From Asterias rubens (Eukaryota > Echinodermata > Asteroidea > Forcipulatida > Asteriidae): DNA of 64,000 bases. Each line of letters opens with the position of its first letter. Within the stretch, counting starts at the first letter, position 1. Below are positions 11,154-23,100 of this stretch, piece after piece. Under the pieces are notes generated by a model. The model ran no database searches. It was not told the origin of the DNA and was given only the letters and a program-made list of their open reading frames with translations. Position numbers and translations under genes: made by a program. The stretch covers positions 14,883,047 through 14,947,046 of the forward strand of contig NC_047066.1 of NCBI RefSeq assembly GCF_902459465.1, given 5' to 3'.

Positions 11154-14100
11154 CTACGTCTCGGGTGCCTCTTTGCTGAAATATGGCGCTGACTCGTTGA
11201 CTAGTAATGTGTGACAGATATTGCAGACTGGCATCCGACGTTTGCGTGGACCGCTCTCCACGTTGTGGTTAAGACACTCTGGACAGAAGACTTTACCACA
11301 GTGCATGCAGTGGTGCTAATGTAAAAACACAGAGGAAGATCATTCAGTCAGTGGATCCATCTCTAAATGGGACCAACAGGGCCCCATTTCACAAAGCTGC
11401 TTAAACAGCAAACATTGTTTAAGGGCAGTGGTCACTATTGGTAATTACCCAAAGTAATTATCAGCATAAAACCTCACTTGGTAACTAGTAATGGGGAGAG
11501 GTTGATAGTATAAAATATTGTGAGAAACAGCTCCCTCTGAAGTGACGTAGTTTTCGAGAAAGAGACCTCAGATTTAGAATTTGAGGTCTCGAAATCAAAC
11601 ATCGGAAAGCACACAACTTTGTGTGACAAGGGTGTTTTTTTCTTTCATAGTTATCTCGCAACTTCGACGACCAATCGAGCTCAAATTTTCACAGATTTGT
11701 TATTTTATGCATATGTTGAGATAAACCAAGTGAAAAGACTGGTCTTTGTCAATTACCAATAGTGTCCAGTATCTTTAAAGACATTGGACAACTTTGGTAA
11801 TATAAATTTTCAAAGACCAGTCTTCTCACTTGGTGTATCTCAACATATGCACAAAATAACCTGCGAGATAATAATGGAAGAAAAAACATGAAGTTGTGTG
11901 CTTTCAGATGCTTGATTTCGGAACCTCAAAACCTAATTCTAACGTCTTGAATTCAAATTCCAATATCTAAATGGAAAATTACTTCTTGTCAAAGGGATTC
12001 ACCACTGTTATATTCTTAGCTTTCAAAACAAATGTAAGTGTTAATACAAACACCGTTGTTGATAAATTAAAGCTGCAACCTTAGTCATTTTGAGACTGGC
12101 ATACACAAAGTATTGCCTTTCTTAGGTTCGGTTTAGGGTGTGATCGGACTACATCTAGTCTAGCATTCTGTATCAGGCTCTTCGACTAGATATAGTCCAT
12201 ATCGCACCCAATCTCATCTACATGTAATAACTTTTAGAACACACCTCTTGCTTGTTCTGTATTCTGGTTGGCTGAAACACGGTCACATTGGATGAGTCTA
12301 GTGATCGCGCGCGTGTTTTGCAGGAATAGTGCCCGCAACTACAGCAACTACAAAACTTCCTTTCTTTTCCAGATTTCTGTTCTTATTTCACATTTAATAC
12401 CGAGGTGTGTTATAACACACATACTGACTGGCATAAATCGGTAACTAGTGTACGTCTATTCCCCTTGGGCCTGTGAGTGACCAGAAGAAGGGCCTATTTC
12501 CCTCAACTTCGGGAAATAGGTCCCTGTTCTGGTCACTCAAAGTCCCTCGGGGGAATAGACGAACACTAGTTACCTCATTGCCAGTCAATATGTGTATAAT
12601 AATATCTATCTTACTCACCTTTTTCTTCTTCTGTGAACCAAATGGTGATTTACATCCTTTGCATTGTTCCACATCTTCTTCGTGTTCCCACCTTACTTCA
12701 TTGTCTTTCTGTCGGATATTCTCAAGCTGAACCTAGGAGAAATCAACAACAAAATGGTTACTTTAATTTGTTTTTTACCCTTGCACTGATCAAAGCACTG
12801 TATACTCAGTACTTCCTCCGAGTTCAGTGAAGAAATTCACAGGCAAATCACTCCGGTGTGATTCGAAACTGAACTACAACAAAACAGTCATCTATTGAAA
12901 TAGGTTAATGAGAAACATTATTTGAGAAATACCGAACCGAATTAAAGACCGATCCGACGAAACAAAATTGGTAGCGCCCTCTATTGAAAATTACCAACCG
13001 CGATGTCTTTTTGTGCACAATCTAGGCAATGAAGACACCGCAGCCTGATGCGCGTCGGATTGGTCAATAGCAGGACTCCTCACACAACTATTCTAATGAG
13101 TATTACAAAAAAATACAAAGAACACAAAATTTCGCTGCACGATCAGTTACCTGTACAAAAAAAATCAGAGCACATAACACCCATCATTCGCTCTCTTCAT
13201 TGGCTTCCAATTCACCAACGCATGCACTTCAAAATTCTTCTTCTTGTGTATAAAGTTGTTCATAATTTGGCCCTGTACATTTCTCCATGACCTCATAGCC
13301 CTTCGCTCATCTTCACTAAGATCAGCTACCTAACGCCTTTGCTCTTCTTCAATCGCTCATTTCCCTGCTTTCCTCTGGGCCCCACACCATGACACAATAT
13401 GGCGATCATGCCTTTTCAGTCATAGCTCCAACACTTTGGAACAAGCTACCCACCCACATTCAAGCAGCTCCTTCATTGGACATGTTTAAAACATTACTTT
13501 AAAGGCACTGTGTACACTACTGGTACATGTAATTACTAAAAATAATTATTAACATAAAACCTTACTTGTTAACAATCAATGGAGAGCTGTTGATAGCATA
13601 AAACATTGTGAGAAACAGCTCCCTCTGAATTAACGTAGTTTTTGAGGAAGAAGTAATTTTCCATGAATTTGATGTCAAGACCTCAGATTTAGAATTTGAG
13701 GTCTCGAAATCAAGCATCTAAAAGCACACAAGGGTGCATTTTCTTTCATAGTTATCTCGCAACTCTGTAGGCCAATCAAGCTCAAATTTTCACAGGTTTG
13801 TTATTTTATGCATATGTTGAGATGTGTCCAGGGTCTTTAAAACCCATCTGTTTTGTCAATCTGGTCACAGTGCTTAGAAACTACCGTATTTAATTGTTAT
13901 TTCTATATTAATGATTTTGCCCTTAGGGCCATCATAGTTTTTTGTTAACTGCAACTGTTACCTGACACAATGGCATAGTGCGGCTAATTATTGCAAAATA
14001 TAACCAACTTCATTTGAATGCACTTCTCCAGATTTGCAAGACAAAACACAATGATAAAAGCTAACTTGAGTATACTACCATCATACACAAATCTCTAAAA

Positions 14101-17100
14101 AGAAATACCTCTTTTTGAGTGAATTTTAAGTTAAAAAGACAACTGACAACTGAGCAGGGCCCAATCCTAGCTCTGCTTACCGTAAGCATAGAACCAACGC
14201 TTACGGAGTCAAGCATATTTTACAGGTAAGCACTTGTGGTATTTGCTGACTGCTGTTAACTTACTTGTAATGATTGAGACAATCGAACAAAGTCCCTCTG
14301 TACTGCCTCACTGTTATCCAGTTCTACTTGCAAGGATTGCAGTTTATTTCGACTCTCTCTAGCCTCCGTCTCAAGTTTGCTCTGCAAGTCAAGACAAACT
14401 AAATTCATTGCACACATGTATCATTTATATTTGAAAATCGCTTGCCTGAACAGTTTCCACTTGAGACAAGACCAAACTTCCAACTGTCTAAGACTGTGAA
14501 GTGAAAAAAAAAACCCAGACTCAAGGACAAATTAAAGGCTGAGACCCAGAGGTCAGATATCAAGGCCCAAAGGCCAGAAACCATGACCCAAAGGTCAGGG
14601 AGCAAGACCCACAGATTGGGGATGAAGACCCTAAGGTCCAAGACCTGACCCACAGATTTGAGACTGTAACATATTTATATTTCAAAAGGTCATAACTTTA
14701 GCATGTTTAGAACAACAAATTCACTCAAGTGTATGTAGAAATGAAGGTTGTGTATGCTCTTTTCAGCTATATACTTTGGAATAGTCTCCCCCATCTCTGC
14801 GCTCTGCTGATTCACCATGTTCACTTCATATTTTCAAAAAGCATCTGAAATCACACCTGTTCCCACAATGATTGTTTGGCTGATTTTCATTTGCATTGTT
14901 TCATTGTCTCCTTGTTTTCTTTGTTTCATCACAAACCGCTGTGGTCTCTATGAAATGGCGGTGTATAAAACAGTTTTGTATGTACATGTATGTACTGTAC
15001 TCAAACAGATAATAGTTCCCTGTGACTCTATTTCACAGAGCCCAAAACAAATTGTGTCTGGTTTCTTAAATCAATGAAATTTAAAATTTGGAAAGAGGAA
15101 CCTGTGGCAAAGACTAAATAAGACCCAACTGAGTTTGGATATTAACACCATTAAAAGTACGTCTTGCTTTGGGACCAACACCACTGATGAGCTTACCTTG
15201 AGTTGTAGAAGTTCTGCCACCTGAGCCTGCAGTGCTGAGATGACTTCTCTAGACTTGGCCTCAATGGTCTTCTTGCCGTCTTGCGACTCTTGCAAGCTCC
15301 TCTGAGCATCCTCACAGAGTTTGCGCTCCTTCTCAAAAGTGTCCTTCTGGCTTCGCAGGAGCCCTTCGGACAAAAAGAAAATAACAACTTTTTATCTTAA
15401 AGATTCAATCCTTGTGTTAGGGGTCAAGAATATTACTTGGGTTTTATTGTACATTGATTTGCGAGTTTGGGTGATTAAACGCTTTTGGTAATTGTCAAAA
15501 GACCAGTACCCTCACTTGGTGTGTCCAAAGGTATGCAAATATAAAAAACCTGTGAAAATTTGGGCTGAATTGATTATCAAAGTTGTAAGAAAATAATGAA
15601 AGAAAAAACACACTTGTTGCACAAATTTGAGTGCTTTCAGATGGCTGAGAAAGGCTTTAGGGTGAAGTCTTTCTAAGATTCAAATAATTTGGTGAGAAGT
15701 TACCTCATTTTCAAAAACTATGCTACTTCAGAGAGAGTACTTACAACTGCTGTTCGTTGCTCATTATTTGAGTAATTACAAAACGTGAGTAAAACATCAC
15801 TTGATACCGAATTATTACTCACTGAGTTCTTCCTTGTACTCATCCATCTCCATTTGGTACGTATCCTCTAGCGTCATCTTGGTGTGTTGCTCTGCCTCAA
15901 GCTGCTCCTTCAAGAAGCTGTTCTCATTCCTCAACTTCTCCTCAATATGCTCAGCGTTGACGCGCACTGTGATGATATCCTCACGGTACTTGATGCATAA
16001 TGTTTGTAACTCCTAAATACAGTAATGTTGAAGACAGATGTATTTATGAAAGGTGGAGAGCCATTAGCATTTTTTAAATATGTAAGACACTTTTGGAGTG
16101 CACTGTTTGGTTTGTGTGTGGAGTATACAGCCAAATTTGCTCAAACATTCAAATAATATTGGATTCCCATGTATATAGCAAGCATATATCCGCCACTCAG
16201 TGCTGCTCAAGGCACTTTAACACTTTAACTAATTTTTCTGCAAGGTATGTGGAGTACGTTTGAATTATAAAATCTACTCCTTTAACATAGCACCATGTAA
16301 TGGTTTACAAGGTGTTGTGATGCAATATGCAGCCAATCAAACCAACAACTCCGGGGCAAGCCCCTTCTCTTTTCAATAAGTGCACTCTGTTCTTTTTACC
16401 TTTGTTACACAATACACAAAACCAACGGCTTTACGTCCCATCTGAAGGATGAAGCATCATGGTTAAGTGTCTTGCTTTAGGGACTAAGGTGTCATGACTT
16501 GGATTCGAGCCTGAACTCTGCTGATCAGAAACAACAGAGTTTGAATCCGGTACTCATGTCATGGCCTAGTGGTTAAAACCACTAGGCCATGACACGCTTG
16601 GCCGTGACAGGCCACAGTAGAGAAATATGTAGACAGTTGTCACTATGAAAAGTGGAAAGCAATTAGCCTTTTTGAAAATATGTTGAACACCATGTGAGTG
16701 CACCGTTTGGTTTGGGTGTCTTGACCTTTTCCATTGTTGACAAACAAACTGAGCTAGTTGGCATAGACGACCGAATGTTAGTAAAACACTCAATCGTGTT
16801 AACAGATGTTTTAACCCAATTCGCCATCTTCTGCAAACTTTGGATTATATAAAATACCTTCCATGATTGTCTGTCATGGTTGTATTGTTTTCAACAAAAT
16901 CAACACTATGTTTTAATTTTGTTGTAACATTGTGACAAACAGATTACTATCTGTTTTGTTTGGAATTTATGTAATTCCATAGTCTTCCCAACCTCGGTTA
17001 GCAAAAACTGGGGCTGTGACGTTGCAATAAAAAGGTCTATACAGAAAAATTTACCTAAACCAAATACCGTCATAGTATTGTATCCACCATATCTCAAAAT

Positions 17101-20100
17101 GGATTATTAGCACTTGAGACATGGCAGTCACCTTAGGAGTGCATTGTTTGGTTTAGGTGTATACAGTCAAATTTATCCAAAACTAATACTGTCATTGCGA
17201 TGTGTCCACTATATCTCAAAACGGCTTATGAATCCAATGAGATTGCCATGTAAAAATGGCTGTAATTTGACATAAGGAATCCTGTTACTATGGTTGGCAT
17301 GAGCTTATGTTTGAATGACTTACATCTAGACCTGACGGAAGATTAAACTCTTCCCCGCTCATAATGGACATGTGTAGCGTTCTCTTAGCACTAAGGCTCT
17401 CATTCTCTCCTTGTAGTCTGCTCACCTTCAATGACGATAAATAAAAGATAGCCGATAAAACAAGGAAGGCTGTAGTAGCACTTTAAGACTAACTTGTTAC
17501 ATAAAAACAGCGTACATGGCGTAAGCTTTCTTAGAAACAAATTCTTTGCATCTGGGCCCAATTTCATGGCTCCGCTTACGGTAAGCAAAGAATCAGTTCT
17601 TGCAGAAGCAGGGAATTCTGTGCTGATGTCAGGCATATTTCGCAGGTTAGCAAGGAATTTTGGCTTGTGCGCATGTGACTTCACGTTACTAGGCATTCTA
17701 GGCTTACAACTGCTAGTGCAGAAACTCTGCCCTTGCACGTAAGCAGAGAATGGTGATCGTAAGCGCAGAATTCGTCAGTAAGCAGAGCCCTGAAAATGGG
17801 TCCCTATGAAGTAGTTGTTGCTGAGAACCTGATTTGCAGAAGGACGTGGCTGCAATATGTTCGATTAGCAGGCATGTGAGGGTCGCTTTGGCATTAGCGA
17901 CATCAACACATGATTACATAGCAAGTATTTGACTTTTTTAGAGGAAGGAAAACCGGAGGGCTCAGAGAAAAAACCTTGTGGCAAAGGAAAGAACTAATAC
18001 TATGGGTGCGTTCGTTTAGCTTCCCTGGGTCGACCCCGTTGTGTGGCGTTTTTTTTTTTCCAGGACGAACTTGTGCAGATAATTACCCACGTTCGTCCTA
18101 AAAAAAAAAAACGCCACACACCGGGGTAAACCCAGGGCAGCTAAACGAACGCACCCTATATATCCCATTTATGCCTAATATCAGTGTTTTGAGAGCCACA
18201 GAAAGCAAACAACAAAATGAATCGCCAACAAAAAACGTCAACACCAAAGACTTTCATAACACTTACCTCTTGATATATCTGTTCTCTGGATTCCATTAAC
18301 TTTTGCTGATAATAAAATAAGGTAAAACAATATAAAAGGATGTCAAGGGATAGGTATATTATGTTTGGTAATCACTCTTCAAACTGATGGCAATAAAAAA
18401 ATTTGGTTTGAAGCCTACAGCTGCTTTTGATAGTATAAAGCATTTTTAAAAGAAACATTTAATTTTGAAGTTATGTGGTTATGAGAAGATATCAGTTTTT
18501 TACACTCAGTATTTTTCCAGCAAGGTACATGTGGATGGAGTCGGTTTTGAAGTATGAGACCTATTCCCTCATCGCACCATGGGATGGTTCAAGGTGCTGT
18601 GGTGCCATACGCTTCCGATCAGACCAGGACCACCTGGGCGAACCCCTTCTCTTAACAATAAGTGCACTGAGTACTTTTATGTGCATAACACAACACACGG
18701 GACCTACGGCTTTACATTTCAACAAAAGGATGCAGCTAAAATGGTTAGTGTCTGGCTTAAAGGAACGCGTTGCCTTCGATCAAACGAGTTGGTCTACAAA
18801 AAGCGTTTGTAACCGTTCGTTATAAAATGCATATGGTTGGAAAGATGTTTTAAAAGTAGAATACAATGATCCACACAAATTTGCCTCGAAATTGCGTGGA
18901 AATTGCCTCGAAATAACACGATTTGACACTCATACATGTAAATGCCCGACCGTGTTAGTCGACTTCGAGGCATATTTGTGTGGATCATTGTATTCTACTT
19001 TTACAATATCTTTCCAACCATATGCATTTTATAACAAACATTTACAAATGCTTTTCAAAGACCAACTCGACCGGTCCAAGGAAACGTGTTCCTTTAAGGA
19101 CACAAGTATCAAGACCGGGACTCGAATCAACACTCTGCTGATCATCAACACTCTGCTGATCAGAAACACCACAGCTTGAGTTTGATGTTCTAATACGCTC
19201 AACAACGACATTGAACCCTTTCAGAGAGTGACTTACCAGCCGATCATGCATTTCATTGTGCTCTCTTAGGTACTGCTGTCTAAGATCTGTCAGGAACTTC
19301 TCAGACTCCTGGTTCATTGCTGTTGCATTCCCGATCTGTCCAAAGCAGAAGAAAGAGGATTAGACGTTACCAACACGCACAAGATCTTCATGCACCATGC
19401 CAACAATGGTAAGACTAGTATCTGCACTTTATGTGACCAAACATTATGCATCAAATACATGTAACAAACCCGTGAAATTTTAAGCTCACTTGGTCATCTG
19501 AGTTTGAAGAAAATAGTGGGTAAAACCTATGATATAAGTTTGTACTGTTTTTATAAATCAGGTTTATTTCATACATCTGTACATCAGGTTTTCGACCTGC
19601 ACAATCAAAAGTAATTGTTTTATTCATTTTCCACAAACTCTAGCATTTCAAGCTAAAATGTTTAACGAAGTTTTCTACCAGAACCATCATAATACCATGT
19701 AAGGTACGTGGCAATGTGTAAATATTTATAGTTTCAATCGTACAAATGCAGAGCCTTTCTACTGTCATTACTTGTAACAATTGAGATGGGTAACATGGCA
19801 AAATATGTATCATATTATAGAAAATGATATGCTCATTCAAACAGTGTACAGTTTGTTGGATATTGATTTGCAAGACAGTAAATAAAGAATATTTATTTTA
19901 TACAGCAATGAGTGCTACATAGGTTTAGGCTTTGGTTCTAATCATGTGAATTTCTGGCTGTATTTCTCACCTGGCTCTGTGCATCTTCTGCAGCATTCTG
20001 TAGACTTTCCTCTAGCTCAATCCGTAATCTCCTCTCTCTAGAGACACTTTCCCTTTCGGCATCCAATTCCTACAGGAACAGACATTCAGGTGTTTTATTA

Positions 20101-23100
20101 ACTCTACTTTATTATTAATATTAAGGTAATAACAGGGTAGCGAAAAAACAATTAATGGCCGTTTAGAACCAGCAGGGTCAGGGCCGTGCGATAAAGGCCT
20201 AAGCCGAAGGCAAGGGCCTTTATCAAACGGCCACGGCCCTACAAGGTTATTAACGGCCGTTTAAGAACGAGTCACTACTCTTTTATTCCCATGCATCATG
20301 TTCATAAGTGTCCTTTTGTCAAAAGGCGAAACAGTATAACAACTCTAGACAATCTGCCACTTTTGTTCAAACTTTCAAAATCTTTTTTCGAAATGATTTT
20401 GTCGGGTGGTGTGTATATGAGCGTGTACACACATATTACGCGCTGATACTAATAGCTATGAATGGCGTTCTGAGTAAGTTAAATTGGTGTACATGAGCTT
20501 GCGCGCCCAAAATGCGTAGCCAGCCAGTCTTAAACAGCTCCAGCTAATCATTATCAACCGTTAAAACACCCCATGTGACGCGCTCTCCACCAATAGGCAC
20601 AGCGAAACTGTCTGAGGTATTTATGAATAATATTTTATTATAGGTTTTCCCAGCCAAAAGGACTCATTTGAGGAAATTCTAAAAACTAGAGTGCTACACA
20701 AGGAAATGGGAAACTGTAAAAGGCACTGCATACCTTTGGTAATTGTCAAAGACCAGTCTCCCCACTTGCTGTATCTCAACATATGCATAAAATAACAAAC
20801 CTGTGAAAATTTGAGCTCAATTGGTCATCAAAGTTGCGAGAGAATAATGGAAGAAGAAAAACACCTTTTTGCACAAGTTGTGTGCTTTCAGATGCCTTGA
20901 ATTCGAGACCTATAAGCTGAGGTCTCGAATTCAATTCAATTATTTTAGTGGGAAATTAAATTACTTCTTTCTCCAAAACTACATTCTTTCAGAGGGAGCC
21001 GTTTCTCACAATGTTTTATACTATCAACTGCTCTCCATTGATGGTTACCACGTAAGTTTTTAATGCTAAAAATTACTTTGAGTAATTACCAATAGTGTAC
21101 AGTGCCTTAAAACACTAATTTATCCCTTTTGTAGTATTGCACTCACCACTTTGAGGCTCTGTGTGAGTTCCTTGTACTCGCCCTCGCGTGATTGGACGCT
21201 CTGCAGCTGGTCTTCATAGTTACTACACATGTCACAGGGCCTTCCAAGCTTCTCCCTTGCTATCCTTATCTGAGAATCATAAACCCCAGAACACGAATAA
21301 ATTATGACTTAAAAATACAAAGTAAAATAGATTGGTACTAACTTTTGTTAACAACTTACTTATGTAAAACTTAAAGCTCAATTTTTACATAGTTTGTAAC
21401 AAATAAATTGTGTGCTTGAAAGATTCTCAAAAGTCAAGATGATAGAATTTGAACACCCCATAAATCCTCTTGTTATTATCTGTAGCGCCAGGAGGCATGC
21501 TTTCGAGCTACAGTAATTTTAGTTCATTTTTATTGTCACTGACTCGCATGATTTGATGTTTTTCCCTGTGTTTTGGTATTGCTTTCCTTGTCTGTTGGTT
21601 TTGGTCCCCTCATGCAGGCTTCACACTCGTTTTCTCAAATGGTTATTTCCCCTAGTTGTCTTTGCAAAGGAGAGCAAAAAATGAAGGAGGGCTTCAATCA
21701 AACACAAGAAGGAAAACACAACATGTTTTCATGAACTCTGACCTCTTCTTGGAGTTTCGTCCACTCCGTTTCACTGACGACCCTCTTCCCTGCTAGCGAT
21801 GGGAACATTTCGGTGCGCGCTCTGGCGCTGGCAAGAACTGATCGCATCTCCTCACCCTCTGGCGTTTCCCCTGGATCGAGATGGTCAGAAATCATTTATA
21901 TCCTGTACAATGCCAGACAACCTACATGTAGCTAGGAAATACTATGAGTTCTTAGAACTTGCTTTTAACCTACCCTGGCATACAGTGTTAGGGCAAAAAC
22001 TGTTGCTGATAGCATTACTTCACTTATTGCAGTGTAGTGACAAGGCTACTACATAATGTCAAACAGATCTGTTCAAATAGTGAACATTTGGTTGCTTTTA
22101 AGATGTACATAACACTTGAAGGCAGTGGACGCTATTGGTAGTTACTCAAAATAATTATTAGCATAAAATCTTTCTTGGTTACGAGATAGGGAGCTGTTGA
22201 TGGTATAAAACCTTGTGAGAACCGGCTCCCTCTGAAGTAAGATAGTTTTTGAGAAAGAAGTAATTTTCCACTAATTTGATTTCGAGACCTCAGATTTAGA
22301 ATTTTAGGTCTCGAAATCAAGCATATGAAAGCACACAACTTTGTGTGACAGGGGTGTTTTTTCTTTCATTATCTCGCAACTTTGAAGACCGATTGAGCTC
22401 TGGTCAGTAACAATTACCAATAGTGTTCAGTGTCTTTTGTGCAATTTTTGTTGGCGTGCCGGACTCAAGCTCTCGTGTTGTCAGCAGCAGAGTCTGGGTT
22501 TGATTCCTGGTCATGACACTTATGCCCTCGAGCAAGACACTTAAAAAGCTGGGAAGGCAGTGCATTTTGCTCTACCAGCCAGGGGCCAATTTCATAGAGC
22601 TGCTTAAGCAAAAAAATTGCTTCATCACGAAAATTGCTCGCTTTTTTTTTACATTGTTACTGACAAAAATTACATGCCATATACATTGCTTGTGACTGGT
22701 ATTTAGCTGTTGTTTACTTAGCATAACACATTAGTGGAGTCTTGGCCGGTAATCTGATTTTACTAAGCAGGGGATGTTTTTTGCTTAAGCAAAATTTTGT
22801 GCTTAAGCAGCTCTATGAAATTGGGCCCAGGCTTCTAGTTAATGATACCATGCCTACATCCTTGGGACTGTGAAAGGGGTAACCCTGTTTCAGCCCGAGG
22901 AGTACACTGTAGGTGGCAACGAGCCCCTGGTGGCAGTTGATTTGGGTCAATAGCCCAAACCAGTTAAGTGTAGCCTTCATCTTAGAGTGGCTGTTCGGCC
23001 TTGTGATGTTGGCAATCTCTCATAAAAATATATATGTGTGAGTACACACTTTTTTTGACAAACGAACCCAGCTCCTATCACTACAGTTGATAATACAATT

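Larger units (their letters stand above)
11154..12732 (-). other. FYVE-type zinc-finger region of rabaptin (last two exons)
   Basis: Exon 21 (12732-12619) encodes VQLENIRQKD, then W939 and CKGC. Exon 22 (11315-11154) starts HHCMHCGKVFCPEC and includes CNIC. The eight cysteines fall at about residues 948, 951, 965, 968, 973, 976, 993 and 996. This is the FYVE pattern, including the 12-residue gap between the second and third cysteines seen in EEA1. The basic patch before the third cysteine is KKKKHHCM rather than RRHHCR, and the usual RVC is PVC. FYVE domains bind phosphatidylinositol 3-phosphate on endosomes; whether this one does is uncertain. The VQLENIRQ start matches human VQLERIRQ, which fixes the exon 21 acceptor at CTAG rather than the alternative six bases downstream. 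Confidence 0.9.

Noticed and set aside
12445-12730. Open frames on both strands across 12,445-12,730
   Set aside because: They result from the palindromic foldback; the real coding part is the minus-strand exon 12,732-12,619 in another register.
17400-17742. Pair of antiparallel frames of 112 and 82 residues
   Set aside because: They lie over a family C palindrome, and the only genuine coding bases nearby are rabaptin exon 17 (17,425-17,324) in a different frame.
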